Source: an uncultured Eubacteriales bacterium | GTDB lineage: Bacteria > Bacillota > Clostridia > Oscillospirales > Oscillospiraceae | Assembly: GCA_934597725.1 (NCBI GenBank) | Contig: CAKTSK010000004.1 | Span: 1 to 64,000, forward strand | Length of the DNA stretch: 64,000 nucleotides | Direction of reading: 5' to 3' | Part shown: positions 42,080 to 50,823 of the stretch, piece after piece | Layout of the letters: each line of letters opens with the position of its first letter | Numbering within the stretch: position 1 is the first letter of the stretch | Made by a program: the position numbers and the translations under genes | Notes under the pieces: model-generated | Databases searched by the model: none | The model's input: the letters and a program-made list of their open reading frames with translations, nothing else | What the model was told of the DNA's origin: nothing

Positions 42080-42535
42080 ATGAAGAAATTTCACTTCAGC
42101 CTGGACACCGTTCTGGGCTACAAACAGCAGGTGCTGGACAACCTGCGCAGCGAGCACGCCGCCCTGCTGCGGCAGGTGACCGAGCAGGAGGCCGTCGTGG
42201 CCGGGCTGGTCCAGCAGCACCGGCAGCTGAACGCAGACTTCCGGGAAGCCGAGCGGGAAGGCATGACCATCGCCCGGGCCAAGACCTACGAGATGGGCCT
42301 GCGGGTGCTGGAACAGCAGATCCAGGCGGCCACCGTCCGCCTGCGGGAGCTGGAACAGGCGGCGGAGGAAAAACGCCGTCAGGTGGTAGCCGCCCGGCAG
42401 GAGACCGCCTCCCTGGAAAAGCTCCGGGAGCAGAAGCTGGACAGCTACCAGAAGAGCGTGCAGAAGCACGAGGAACAATTCATCGACGAGCTGGTTTCCG
42501 CCAGCCGGGTGGCCTCCCCCGTGGAGGCCGGCTGA
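42080..42535 (+). CDS. fliJ: Flagellar export protein FliJ
   Basis: The ATG at 42080 follows AGAGGAGG and gives 151 residues. FHFSLDTVLGYKQQVLDNLRSEHAALL and the following continuous coiled coil rich in Gln, Glu and Arg are typical of FliJ. It is the central stalk of the export ATPase. Confidence 0.9.
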   Translation: MKKFHFSLDTVLGYKQQVLDNLRSEHAALLRQVTEQEAVVAGLVQQHRQLNADFREAEREGMTIARAKTYEMGLRVLEQQIQAATVRLRELEQAAEEKRRQVVAARQETASLEKLREQKLDSYQKSVQKHEEQFIDELVSASRVASPVEAG

Positions 42536-42575
42536 CGAGCCACAGAACTTCCCTTGAAAGGAGGTGAGAACGCAA

Positions 42576-43721
42576 ATGACAACGACACAGATGCTGCTGC
42601 AGATGAGCGCCCAGCTCCAGAGCGTCACCCCCCGCCCCTCGGCCCGCCCGGGCAAGGACAACGCGGACGGCGGCGACTTCCAGTCCATGCTGGCCGAAAA
42701 GCAGCACCAGAGCGCCCAGCCCGAGGAACAGCAGGCCCCCCAGGCCCCCCAGGCCCCTCAGACCGAGGAGACCCCGGAGACCCTGGACACCGCCCAGGCC
42801 CAGACCCTGGCCGCCCTGCTGATGATGCCCGCCGCCGTGCCCCAGCAGACCGTGACCCAGGGCGAGGAAGTCCTGCCGCCGGTGCTGCTCCCCACGGGAG
42901 AAGTGGCCCCGGCCGCACCCCAGGCAGAGCAGGCCGTCCTGCCCATGCAGACCGCGCCGGAAGCCCCGGCCCAGCCCGCCGGCAGCCAGACCCAGCCCGC
43001 CGGCAGCCAGACCCAGCAGCCCCAGGCCGCGCCCCTGTCCCAGCCGGTCCAGCCGGAGGCCCAGACCCCCCAGGCCCAGACGGCCCCGTCTGCCGCCCCC
43101 GCCGGGGAAGCACAGACCCCCGCCGCCCCGGCCCAGCAGGAGGGTCCCCGCCAGGAGACCGCCGGCCAGCAGAGCAAGCAGGCCAGCCAGCCCCAGAGCA
43201 AGGCTGAGGTGACCCAGGCCCAGACCGCCCCCGCCGCCCAGCAGCCCCTCTTCCGTCAGGTGGAGACCATGCCGGTGAAGGTGGGCCAGGGCGTGCCCGT
43301 GGACACCACCGCCCCCGACTTTGAGGCCCAGACCGCCAAGGTGCTGACCGCCGCCCTGGAAAAAGGGTTGGATAAGGTGGAGCTGAAACTCTCCCCCGCC
43401 AACCTGGGCAACGTGACCGTGGAACTGACCCGCACCGCCGAAGGCGTGCTCCATGTGGTCATGACCGCCGAGCGGGAGAGTGCCATGCGCCTGCTGTCCG
43501 ACCACGCCGGTCACCTGGGCAGCCTGCTGCAAAACAATACCCAGGGCGAAGTCCGGGTAGAGGTGCCCCAGAACCAGCGCCAGTCCTGGCAGCAGGACAG
43601 CCAGGGCCACCAGCAGCGCCAGAACCAGGACGCCCCCCGCCGGCAGACCAAGGAACAGGAGCAGGAATCCTTCCTGCAGCAGCTGCGCCTGGGCCTGCTC
43701 GACCCCGAGGCCCTCGCCTGA
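42576..43721 (+). CDS. fliK: Flagellar hook-length control protein FliK
   Basis: The ATG at 42576, 10 bases after a perfect AAAGGAGGTGAG, gives 381 residues. Residues about 35-225 are a low-complexity Gln/Ala/Pro ruler region with short repeats such as QPAGSQT. The C-terminal Flg_hook domain has DKVELKLSPANLGNVTVELTRTAEGVLHVVMTAERESAMRLLSDHAGHL. FliK acts as molecular ruler and switches FlhB specificity. Its position between fliJ and flgD is standard. Confidence 0.93.
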   Translation: MTTTQMLLQMSAQLQSVTPRPSARPGKDNADGGDFQSMLAEKQHQSAQPEEQQAPQAPQAPQTEETPETLDTAQAQTLAALLMMPAAVPQQTVTQGEEVLPPVLLPTGEVAPAAPQAEQAVLPMQTAPEAPAQPAGSQTQPAGSQTQQPQAAPLSQPVQPEAQTPQAQTAPSAAPAGEAQTPAAPAQQEGPRQETAGQQSKQASQPQSKAEVTQAQTAPAAQQPLFRQVETMPVKVGQGVPVDTTAPDFEAQTAKVLTAALEKGLDKVELKLSPANLGNVTVELTRTAEGVLHVVMTAERESAMRLLSDHAGHLGSLLQNNTQGEVRVEVPQNQRQSWQQDSQGHQQRQNQDAPRRQTKEQEQESFLQQLRLGLLDPEALA

Positions 43722-43748
43722 GCGGCCCCGCCGAAAGGAGATGTGCTG

Positions 43749-44312
43749 ATGAGCATCAGCAGCGACTTTATGATGATGCCCCTGACCAGCCGCACCGGCA
43801 GCAGCCAGCAGACGGCAGGGGTCAAGAGCGACGACTATCAGGCGCTGGTGGACGCCGGCTGGAAGATCCAGGACAAGAACGACATGGGCCTGGATGTCAA
43901 CGACTTCCTCCAGCTCATCGTCCAGCAGTTCCAGAACCAGACCATCGACGAGACCGCCTCCACCACGGACATGATCAACCAGATGGTGCAGATGTCCGTC
44001 ATCCAGGCCCTGACCACCGTGACCAACAGCATCGGCACCATGGTGGACGCCAGCACCCTCACCTATGCCGCCTCTCTGGTGGGCAAGGAGGTGACCATCG
44101 GCCAGTATGACGACAAGGGCAACCTGACCGAGATCGTGGGCACCGTGACGGGCACCGGGACCTACAAGGGCCTGCCGGTGATCTTCGTCAACGACAAGCA
44201 GTATTACCTCAACGAGATCCTGGCCGTGGGCCGGGTGCCGGAGAAGCCGGAGACCCCGGAGGAACCCGAGAACAAGCCGGATAACGGCGGCGCGGAGAGC
44301 AAACCGCTCTGA
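43749..44312 (+). CDS. flgD: Flagellar hook assembly scaffold FlgD
   Basis: ATG at 43749 with GAAAGGAG 8 bases upstream; 187 residues. MGLDVNDFLQLIVQQFQNQTIDETASTTDMINQMVQMSVIQAL matches the FlgD N-terminal motif (DFLxLLxxQLxxQDPxxP) in modified form; the usual DPxxP is replaced by TIDET. A small beta domain follows (LVGKEVTIG). The last 25 residues are Glu/Pro-rich. It caps the growing hook. Confidence 0.9.
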   Translation: MSISSDFMMMPLTSRTGSSQQTAGVKSDDYQALVDAGWKIQDKNDMGLDVNDFLQLIVQQFQNQTIDETASTTDMINQMVQMSVIQALTTVTNSIGTMVDASTLTYAASLVGKEVTIGQYDDKGNLTEIVGTVTGTGTYKGLPVIFVNDKQYYLNEILAVGRVPEKPETPEEPENKPDNGGAESKPL

Positions 44313-44340
44313 GACAGCGCACAGAAAGGAACGCGGGAAC

Positions 44341-44745
44341 ATGATCGAACCCATCTCACAACTCCAGCGCATCGAGGCGATCTCCCAGAGCCAGCGTGCC
44401 CAGGCCGCCCTGGCCGGACAGACAGCCCGCCCGGCCCAGACGGCAGACCAGAACGGCTTTGCCGCCCTGCTCCGGCAGAAGCTGGACCAAAGGGGCATCG
44501 AGTTCTCCAAGCACGCCAAGGCGCGGGTGGCAGAACGGGGGCTGGAGGTCACCGACACCCTGCTGACCCGGCTGGCAGACTCCGTGGCCCGGGCCCAGGC
44601 AAAGGGCGCGGTGAACATCCTGGCCCTGGATCAGGGACAGGCCTTCATCATCAACGTGCCCAACGGCCGGGTGATCACGGCCATGGACCGCAGCGAAATG
44701 AAAGACAACGTCTTCACCAACATCGACGGCGCTGTGATCCTGTGA
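44341..44745 (+). CDS. Flagellar operon protein, TIGR02530 type
   Basis: The 134-residue protein shows the family pattern KLDQRGIEFSKHAKARVAERGLEVTDTLLTRL, ending DQGQAFIINVPNGRVITAMDRSEMKDNVFTNIDGAVI. It always sits between flgD and flgE in Firmicutes. The function is not established; a role in hook assembly is inferred from position. Confidence 0.88.
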   Translation: MIEPISQLQRIEAISQSQRAQAALAGQTARPAQTADQNGFAALLRQKLDQRGIEFSKHAKARVAERGLEVTDTLLTRLADSVARAQAKGAVNILALDQGQAFIINVPNGRVITAMDRSEMKDNVFTNIDGAVIL

Positions 44746-44839
44746 ACACAGAGGACAGGACCGCAAGGATGTCCTGGCGGCCGCCCGACTGGCGGACTGC
44801 CGGCAGCGCCTACGGACAAAAAAGGAGCGAACACACAGC

Positions 44840-45940
44840 ATGACAGGAGCAATGTACGCGGGGATTTCTGGCCTGAAATCCCACATGAACAAGCTGAACG
44901 TCATTGGCAACAACATCGCCAACGTCAACACCTATGGCTATAAGACCGCCCGGACCACCTTCCGGGAGGCCATCTACACCACCATGACCGCCGGCTCCGA
45001 CGGCACCGATCTGGTGGGCGGCACCAACCCCAGCCAGATCGGCTACGGCTGCAACATCGGCACCATCGACCTGGACATGAGCAACGGCCCCGCCGTGCCC
45101 ACCGGCGTGAACCTGGACTGCATGATCCAGGGCGACGGGTTCTTCATGGTTGGCGACAAGAGCGGTGTCAAGCCGGAAAACCTGGACAGTCTGAATCTGA
45201 CCAAGGTGGGTAACTTCCACTTTGATGACGATGGTTTCCTGGTGGATGGCAACGGACAGGTCGTCTATGGGTTTGTAACGGTTGCTGGTGAAACACAGAA
45301 TGGCCAATTTAAACCCGGTACTGAGGCCTTGCCCGACAAGGGGACAGGTACAACGGGACCCAGCACCCAGTTGGTGCCCATCCGGTTGCCGTTGGCAGCG
45401 TTAAAGGATGATGATGCGAAGGGCATCAAGGCTGGAGACCCCATTTATCCGGGTATTAATGCAGACGGGACAAATAAACAACCCGAAGCTGATGTGGCTG
45501 ACCCCAATAAGACCGTTGCTGTCAACGTGGACAGCATTGCTGTGGATAAAACCGGCAAGATCACGGCAACCACGGAAAACAACAAGGTCATCACCGTAGG
45601 CTACATCGCCCTGGGCAAGGTGGAAAACCCGGCAGGTCTGACCCACCTGGACGGCCCTTACTACCAGGCGTTGAGCGGCGCCGGTGACCTGGCCGTGACC
45701 ACCGCCGGCGGCGCAGTGAGCGGCTGCCTGAATAACCAGGATCCGCAGCAGAATCAAAATGCTGTCCGCATCGTCGGCAGCGACAACTCCCTGCTCTCGG
45801 GCTTCCTGGAAGGCTCCGGCACGGACCTGGCCACGGAATTTTCCGAGATGATCACCACCCAGCGCGGCTATCAGGCCAACACCCGGATCGTCACCGTCAC
45901 CGACTCCATGCTGGAGGAACTGGTGAACATGAAGCGCTGA
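44840..45940 (+). CDS. flgE: Flagellar hook protein FlgE
   Basis: The 366-residue protein begins MTGAMYAGISGLKSHMNKLNVIGNNIANVNTYGYKTARTTF and ends TEFSEMITTQRGYQANTRIVTVTDSMLEELVNMKR, the FlgE termini. It polymerises into the hook. A stretch at about 45160-45560, the exposed domain, is AT-richer with relaxed codon choice. GGAGCG and AAGGAG precede the ATG. Confidence 0.95.
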   Translation: MTGAMYAGISGLKSHMNKLNVIGNNIANVNTYGYKTARTTFREAIYTTMTAGSDGTDLVGGTNPSQIGYGCNIGTIDLDMSNGPAVPTGVNLDCMIQGDGFFMVGDKSGVKPENLDSLNLTKVGNFHFDDDGFLVDGNGQVVYGFVTVAGETQNGQFKPGTEALPDKGTGTTGPSTQLVPIRLPLAALKDDDAKGIKAGDPIYPGINADGTNKQPEADVADPNKTVAVNVDSIAVDKTGKITATTENNKVITVGYIALGKVENPAGLTHLDGPYYQALSGAGDLAVTTAGGAVSGCLNNQDPQQNQNAVRIVGSDNSLLSGFLEGSGTDLATEFSEMITTQRGYQANTRIVTVTDSMLEELVNMKR

Positions 45941-45964
45941 GCAGCACAGACATAACCCATGACA

Positions 45965-45997
45965 GGTCCTGCCGGGGCCTCCGGCCCCGGCAGGACC
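45965..45997 (+). other. Intra-operon stem-loop between flgE and flbD
   Basis: A perfect 15-bp stem (45965-45979 with 45983-45997) and a TCC loop, no T-tract. It separates the hook gene from the downstream motor genes and could set mRNA stability so that the abundant hook protein is made in excess. Confidence 0.65.
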
Positions 45998-46019
45998 CAC
46001 AGAGGAAGGAGGGCGCACG

Positions 46020-46241
46020 ATGATCGTATTGCAGAAGATGAACGGGGAGCGGTTCCTGGTCAACCACAATCAGATCGAGTGCATCGAGATGATCCCGGAA
46101 TGTAAGGTGGTCATGATGAACCACGACTACTATCTGGTGCGGGACCGGGCAGAGGAGATCGTGCAGAAGATCGCCGACTACAATGCCAAGGTGATGGACA
46201 TTCACCGCCGCGTGACCATCTCGGACATGCGGGACGACTGA
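46020..46241 (+). CDS. FlbD-family flagellar protein (YlzI type)
   Basis: The 73-residue protein reads IVLQKMNGERFLVNHNQIECIEMIPECKVVMMNHDYYLVRDRAEEIVQKI, the FlbD/YlzI pattern. Its molecular role is unknown; its place after flgE is conserved. It is unrelated to the Caulobacter transcription factor FlbD. AGGAAGGAGG precedes the ATG. Confidence 0.88.
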   Translation: MIVLQKMNGERFLVNHNQIECIEMIPECKVVMMNHDYYLVRDRAEEIVQKIADYNAKVMDIHRRVTISDMRDD

Positions 46242-46278
46242 TCGCCGGGCATGGCGGAAAGGAGAAGGGGAAGACACT

Positions 46279-47157
46279 ATGAATATCATCTACATCCTCG
46301 GCACAGTGATGGCCATCCTCTTTGCTGTGTTCGGCATCATTGTGGGCATTACCATCACCCCGGGAGGCTCGCCCATGTTCGCGGTGGAGTTCACCCCGGA
46401 TGCCCTTTGGAATTTCTTTGATCTGTCCAGTATCCTCATCGTGGTGGGCGGCACCCTGGCCGTGGTGGTGGCCTGCTACCCCAAGCAGATCAAAGCCCTT
46501 CCAAAGCACTTTCGGGTTTTGCTGCGGGCCAATGCCTTCGAGCCCACCCAGTATGTGGAGCAGCTGACTGAACTGGCCCAGATCGCCCGGAAAAACGGGC
46601 TGCTGGCCCTGGAGGAGAAAGCCAATGAGCAGGAGGACCCCTTCTTCAAGCAGGCCATCATGCTCATCGTGGACGCCAACGACCCCGACCGGGTGCGCAG
46701 CATCCTGGAAAACGACATCGAGCAGACCTCAGAGCGGCACATGGAGGCCGTGGCCATGTATGAGCGAGGGTCCAACGCGGCCCCGGCCTTCGGCATGGTG
46801 GGTACCCTCATCGGCCTGATCAAGATGCTGAAAAACCTGTCCGCTGCGGACATGAACTCCATCGGTCCGTCCATGTCCGTGGCCCTCATCACCACCCTGT
46901 ACGGCACCATCCTGGCCCACGTCTTCTTCACCCCCATCGCGGCCAACCTCACGGCCCGGGACGAGGAGGAGATGCTGTGCCGCCAGATCATCGTGGAGGG
47001 CATCATGGCCATCCAGTCCGGCGAGAACCCCAAGTTCCTGCGGGAGCGTCTGATGACCTTTATGCAGGAGAAGCAGCGGGACATGGAAGCCAGCGCCGGC
47101 GGCGCAGAAGAGAAAAAGGAGCGGGGCGGCAAGCGCCGCAAGAAGAAGGACGCTTGA
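46279..47157 (+). CDS. motA: Flagellar motor stator protein MotA
   Basis: The 292-residue protein has four transmembrane segments, with the cytoplasmic loop between the second and third. NAAPAFGMVGTLIGLIKML and SIGPSMSVALITTLYGTILAHVFFTPIA are the MotA proton-path helices. The C-terminus is very basic (RGGKRRKKKDA). It occupies the operon place where fliL is common. Confidence 0.96.
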   Translation: MNIIYILGTVMAILFAVFGIIVGITITPGGSPMFAVEFTPDALWNFFDLSSILIVVGGTLAVVVACYPKQIKALPKHFRVLLRANAFEPTQYVEQLTELAQIARKNGLLALEEKANEQEDPFFKQAIMLIVDANDPDRVRSILENDIEQTSERHMEAVAMYERGSNAAPAFGMVGTLIGLIKMLKNLSAADMNSIGPSMSVALITTLYGTILAHVFFTPIAANLTARDEEEMLCRQIIVEGIMAIQSGENPKFLRERLMTFMQEKQRDMEASAGGAEEKKERGGKRRKKKDA

Positions 47158-47189
47158 GCCAAGCCGGGAGCCAAAGGGGGTAACACGGA

Positions 47190-47960
47190 ATGAAACGAAA
47201 GAAAAAAAGCGTGGGCGGCGCGGACTGGATGGCCACCTATGGCGACTTCGTCACGCTGCTGCTGTGCTTTTTCGTCATGCTCTACTCCATGTCCTCGGTG
47301 GACTCCCAGCGCTGGATCGCTCTGGTGCAGTCCTTTAACCCGGACGCGGTGGAGACCCAGGAAGGGGTCCCCCCCCAGGGGGAGTCGGAAGGGGCGGCCC
47401 CTGCCGGCACCTCGAACGTGGAGCAGGAGATGGAGGCCATCTATCAGGAGCTGGTGACCTATATGGCCGAGGAGGAGATGCAGGACCAGATGACGGTCAC
47501 CAGCGGCAGCGGATATGTGTTCATCACCTTCGACGACACCGTCTTTTTCAACCCCGACAGCCCGGTGCTGCTGGACTCGGGCAAAGGGGTGCTGGATCAG
47601 GTGGGCCAGTCGATCCAGGCCCACAGCGCCTCCATCGGCGAGCTGCGGGTGCTGGGCCACACGGCCCAGGGCGACCCCACCCACCCCAACGACCCGGTGG
47701 TGGACCGGACCCTGTCCTCCAGCCGGGCCAACAACGTGACCTTGTATCTGCAGGAGAAGCAAGTGGTGGAGCCTTCCAAGCTGGTCTCCATCGGCTATGG
47801 CCAGTGGCGGCCCATCTCCAGCAACGGCACCCAGGAGGGCCGGGCCAAAAACCGGCGGGTGGAGCTGATCGTGACGGGGATGGACATGGAGTCCATGACC
47901 GGAGACAGCACGGAGCAATACTATACCATGCGCGACGGCGGGGATCCTTCCGCCTCCTGA
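47190..47960 (+). CDS. motB: Flagellar motor stator protein MotB
   Basis: The 256-residue protein has a single transmembrane helix with the ion-binding aspartate Asp19 in ATYGDFVTLLLCFFVMLYS. The C-terminal OmpA-like peptidoglycan-binding domain contains LRVLGHTAQGD and DRTLSSSRANNVTLYL. It anchors the MotA/B stator to the wall. The helix lacks features I can use to decide between proton and sodium use. Confidence 0.95.
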   Translation: MKRKKKSVGGADWMATYGDFVTLLLCFFVMLYSMSSVDSQRWIALVQSFNPDAVETQEGVPPQGESEGAAPAGTSNVEQEMEAIYQELVTYMAEEEMQDQMTVTSGSGYVFITFDDTVFFNPDSPVLLDSGKGVLDQVGQSIQAHSASIGELRVLGHTAQGDPTHPNDPVVDRTLSSSRANNVTLYLQEKQVVEPSKLVSIGYGQWRPISSNGTQEGRAKNRRVELIVTGMDMESMTGDSTEQYYTMRDGGDPSAS

Positions 47961-48019
47961 CCTGCTGAGGGGGACCCGGGCCGGTGGCCCGGGGGCGCGA
48001 AGGAAGTAGGAGAACAAGT

Positions 48020-49036
48020 ATGTCGGAAGTATTATCGCAAAGTCAAATCGATGCCTTGCTCAGCTCCATGCGAAGCGGCGGCAAGGCTGCCGGCGAGGAG
48101 GGCGGCGAACAGCAGGAGAAGCGGTACCGGAAGTATGATTTTTACAGCCCCCGGAAGTTTACCAAAGATCACCTGAAAATGCTCAACGGTGTCTTTGAAA
48201 ACTACACCCGCATCATCACCTCCCGCATCAACGCCTGGCTGCACACCACCTGTGAGGTGGAGGTGGAGTCCATTGAGGAGCAGCGGTTCTATGAATTTTT
48301 CAACGCCCTGACCGAAGGGGAGGTGCTGGCCCTGGCCGACGCCGACAGCGACGGCGCCTCGCTGGAGACCGAGGACAACCCGGTCATGCTCCACTTCACC
48401 ACCCCGCTGATGCTGAACATGATCGACCGCCTCATGGGCGGCAGCCAGGAGGAGGACAGCCGCCAGCTGACGGGCTACCACTTCACCGACCTGGAGCTGC
48501 GGCTGTATGAGACCGTGGCCAAGAGCATGATCTCGGTGCTGGGCGGCAGCTGGGAGAACTACCTGCCCCTGTCCTTCACCTTCCGCCGCATCGAGAACAA
48601 CCCCACGCTGGTGCAGCTCATCGGCCTGGACGAAACGGTGATCATCGTGTCGGTGAACATCAAGTTTCCCAACTGCACCGGGCGGCTGAGCGTGTGCCTG
48701 CCGGGGATGATGCTCAGCAACATCTTCGGCAAGATCGCCGCCCTGAACCAGAGCGGCCGCAGCGTGGGGGAGAACCACCGGGAGGAGATCCTGGACATCC
48801 TGCGCGGATCGAACCTGGAAATCGTTGCCGAGCTGGGGCGCACCACCCTGGCCCTGCAGGATCTATATTATTTGAACCCTGGGGACGTGATCTCCCTGGG
48901 CCACCACAAAGACGAGCCGATCTACCTGCGTATCGGGGGCTCCCCCTGGTTTGGGGGCAAAATGGGGGTCCAGAAAAACAACATCGCCATTAAGATCGGC
49001 CAAGTCTACCACAACGAGGGAAGAGGGGACAGTTGA
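48020..49036 (+). CDS. fliM: Flagellar motor switch protein FliM
   Basis: The ATG at 48020 gives 338 residues starting MSEVLSQSQIDALLSSM, the CheY-P docking peptide. The middle domain follows (RKYDFYSPRKFTKDHLKML), then a C-terminal SpoA domain ending IYLRIGGSPWFGGKMGVQKNNIAIKI. The gene directly precedes fliY. Confidence 0.96.
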   Translation: MSEVLSQSQIDALLSSMRSGGKAAGEEGGEQQEKRYRKYDFYSPRKFTKDHLKMLNGVFENYTRIITSRINAWLHTTCEVEVESIEEQRFYEFFNALTEGEVLALADADSDGASLETEDNPVMLHFTTPLMLNMIDRLMGGSQEEDSRQLTGYHFTDLELRLYETVAKSMISVLGGSWENYLPLSFTFRRIENNPTLVQLIGLDETVIIVSVNIKFPNCTGRLSVCLPGMMLSNIFGKIAALNQSGRSVGENHREEILDILRGSNLEIVAELGRTTLALQDLYYLNPGDVISLGHHKDEPIYLRIGGSPWFGGKMGVQKNNIAIKIGQVYHNEGRGDS

Positions 49037-49041
49037 GAACT

Positions 49042-50367
49042 ATGAGTCAAACGGTATTTAACCCCATGCAGCTGGATGCCATCGGCGAGGTAATGAACAT
49101 CAGCCTGGGGTCCTCTGCCACCGCAGTGTCGAACCTGCTGAACAAGCGGGTGGACATCACCACGCCCAAGGTCAAGGTGGTGGCCATCGACGACTTCAGC
49201 CTGGGCGAGCTGGAGCCGGCCATCGGCGTGGAGATCAAATACGTCTCCGGCCTGGAAGGCAGCAACATCATGCTCCTCAAGCGCAGCGACGTGAAGGTCA
49301 TCCTGGACATCCTCATGGGCAGCGAGACCCCGGAGGAAGAGTTTGAGATGAACGAGCTCACCATCAGCGCCGTGTGCGAGGTGATGAACCAGATGATGGG
49401 CGCGGCGTCCACCGCCCTGTCCACCTTCCTGGGCTACTCGGTGAACATCTCCACGCCCCAGTCCTTTACCCTGGACGACCTGGAAAAGTTCAAAATCGAA
49501 CACTTCCGGGACCTGGGCACCCCCCTGGTGGTGGTCACCTTCATGCTGGACATCGAGGATGCCCTGCGCAGTGAGTTCGTCAACGTCATGTCCGTGGATC
49601 TGGCCCGGGAGCTGCTCAGCGGCTTCGGCATGGGCCTGGAGATCATGGACGAGGAACCGGAGCCTGCCCCTGCGCCGGCCCCGGCGGCCCCCGCCCCCGC
49701 CCCCAGCGGCGGCGGCGCGTCCCTGTCCCAGGAGGAGATCGAGCGGCTCATGGGGCAGATGGGTTCCCCGGAACCGGAGCCTGCCCCTGCCCCCGCCCCT
49801 GCCCCCGGCGGCGGCGGCGCGTCTCTGTCTCAGGAGGAGATCGAGCGGCTCATGGGTCAGATGAGCGCCCCGGAACCGCCCCCCGCGCCGGCCCCTGCGC
49901 CGGCCCAGACGCCCCCGCCCGTCCAGGCGGCTCCCGTGCAGGCTGCCCCGGTGCAGGCCCCGCCGGTGCAGGCGGCCCCCGTGCCGCCCCAGCCGGTGAT
50001 GCAGGCCCAGCCGGTGATGGCCCCGCCGGAGCCGAAGATGATCAATACCCAGCCCATCCAGTTCTCCTTCGACAGCGCGGAAAAGCGCCTGGGCAAGGAG
50101 CAGGCGGACAACCTGGAGCTGATCCTGTCGGTGCCCCTGGAGGTGTCGGTGGAGATCGGCCGGACCACCCGGAAGGTGGAGGAGATCCTGACCTACTCCA
50201 AGGGCTCTCTGGTGGTGCTGGACAAGCTGGCGGGCGACCAGGTGGATCTCTATGTCAACGGCATGTGCGTGGCAAAGGGAGACGTGGTGGTCATCGACGA
50301 CAACTTCGGCATTCGCATCACGGAGATCGTAAAAAAACCCGGCTTGGCCGATCTGGCCGCCAAATGA
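49042..50367 (+). CDS. fliY: Flagellar motor switch phosphatase FliY (FliN family)
   Basis: ATG 49042 gives 441 residues (TTG 49033, better spaced from GAGGGG, is the alternative). A CheC-like phosphatase domain has two E-x2-N sites: Glu16/Asn19 (GEVMNISLG) and Glu113/Asn116 (CEVMNQMMG). A proline/alanine-rich linker (about 205-330) contains two copies of GGGASLSQEEIERLMGQM, at about 225-240 and 259-274, strikingly like the FliM CheY-docking peptide. A C-terminal SpoA domain ends the protein (LSVPLEVSVEIGRTTRKVEEIL...DDNFGIRITEIV). It is both switch component and CheY-P phosphatase. The motif is normally N-terminal and single. Confidence 0.94.
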   Translation: MSQTVFNPMQLDAIGEVMNISLGSSATAVSNLLNKRVDITTPKVKVVAIDDFSLGELEPAIGVEIKYVSGLEGSNIMLLKRSDVKVILDILMGSETPEEEFEMNELTISAVCEVMNQMMGAASTALSTFLGYSVNISTPQSFTLDDLEKFKIEHFRDLGTPLVVVTFMLDIEDALRSEFVNVMSVDLARELLSGFGMGLEIMDEEPEPAPAPAPAAPAPAPSGGGASLSQEEIERLMGQMGSPEPEPAPAPAPAPGGGGASLSQEEIERLMGQMSAPEPPPAPAPAPAQTPPPVQAAPVQAAPVQAPPVQAAPVPPQPVMQAQPVMAPPEPKMINTQPIQFSFDSAEKRLGKEQADNLELILSVPLEVSVEIGRTTRKVEEILTYSKGSLVVLDKLAGDQVDLYVNGMCVAKGDVVVIDDNFGIRITEIVKKPGLADLAAK

Positions 50368-50454
50368 CGCCCGCCCCCAGGGCGGCACACAAGCGCACAA
50401 ACAACGTTTGAACAAGGGCTGAGACAGCTCGGAAAAAGTGGAGGATGAAACGAA

Positions 50455-50820
50455 ATGGCAAAGATTATGGTTGTTGACGACGCGGCCTTCATGCGAAAGG
50501 TCATTCGGGACACGCTGACCAAGAACGGGTACACGGATATCCAGGAGGCGGTGGACGGCGCAGACGCCGTGGAGAAGTACGACGAGTTCAAGCCCGATCT
50601 GGTGCTCATGGACATCACCATGCCCAACATGGACGGGCTGGAGGCCCTGAAGGCCATCCGCGCCAAGGATGGCAACGCCAACATCGTCATGTGTACCGCC
50701 ATGGGCCAGGAGGCCATGGTCGTGGAGGCCGTCCAGGCCGGGACCAAGGACTTTATCGTCAAGCCCTTCAAGGAAGACCGCCTGCTGAAAACCGTCACGT
50801 CCATCATCGGCGCGCCCTGA
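50455..50820 (+). CDS. cheY: Chemotaxis response regulator CheY
   Basis: The 121-residue single receiver domain has the acidic pair Asp8-Asp9 (VVDDAAFMRK), phospho-acceptor Asp53 in LVLMDITMPNMDG, Thr in VMCTAMGQ and Lys in FIVKPF. It lies between fliY and fliO, as in Bacillus. It docks on FliM and possibly on the FliY linker motifs. GTGGAGGATG precedes the start. Confidence 0.95.
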   Translation: MAKIMVVDDAAFMRKVIRDTLTKNGYTDIQEAVDGADAVEKYDEFKPDLVLMDITMPNMDGLEALKAIRAKDGNANIVMCTAMGQEAMVVEAVQAGTKDFIVKPFKEDRLLKTVTSIIGAP

Positions 50821-50823
50821 CCG

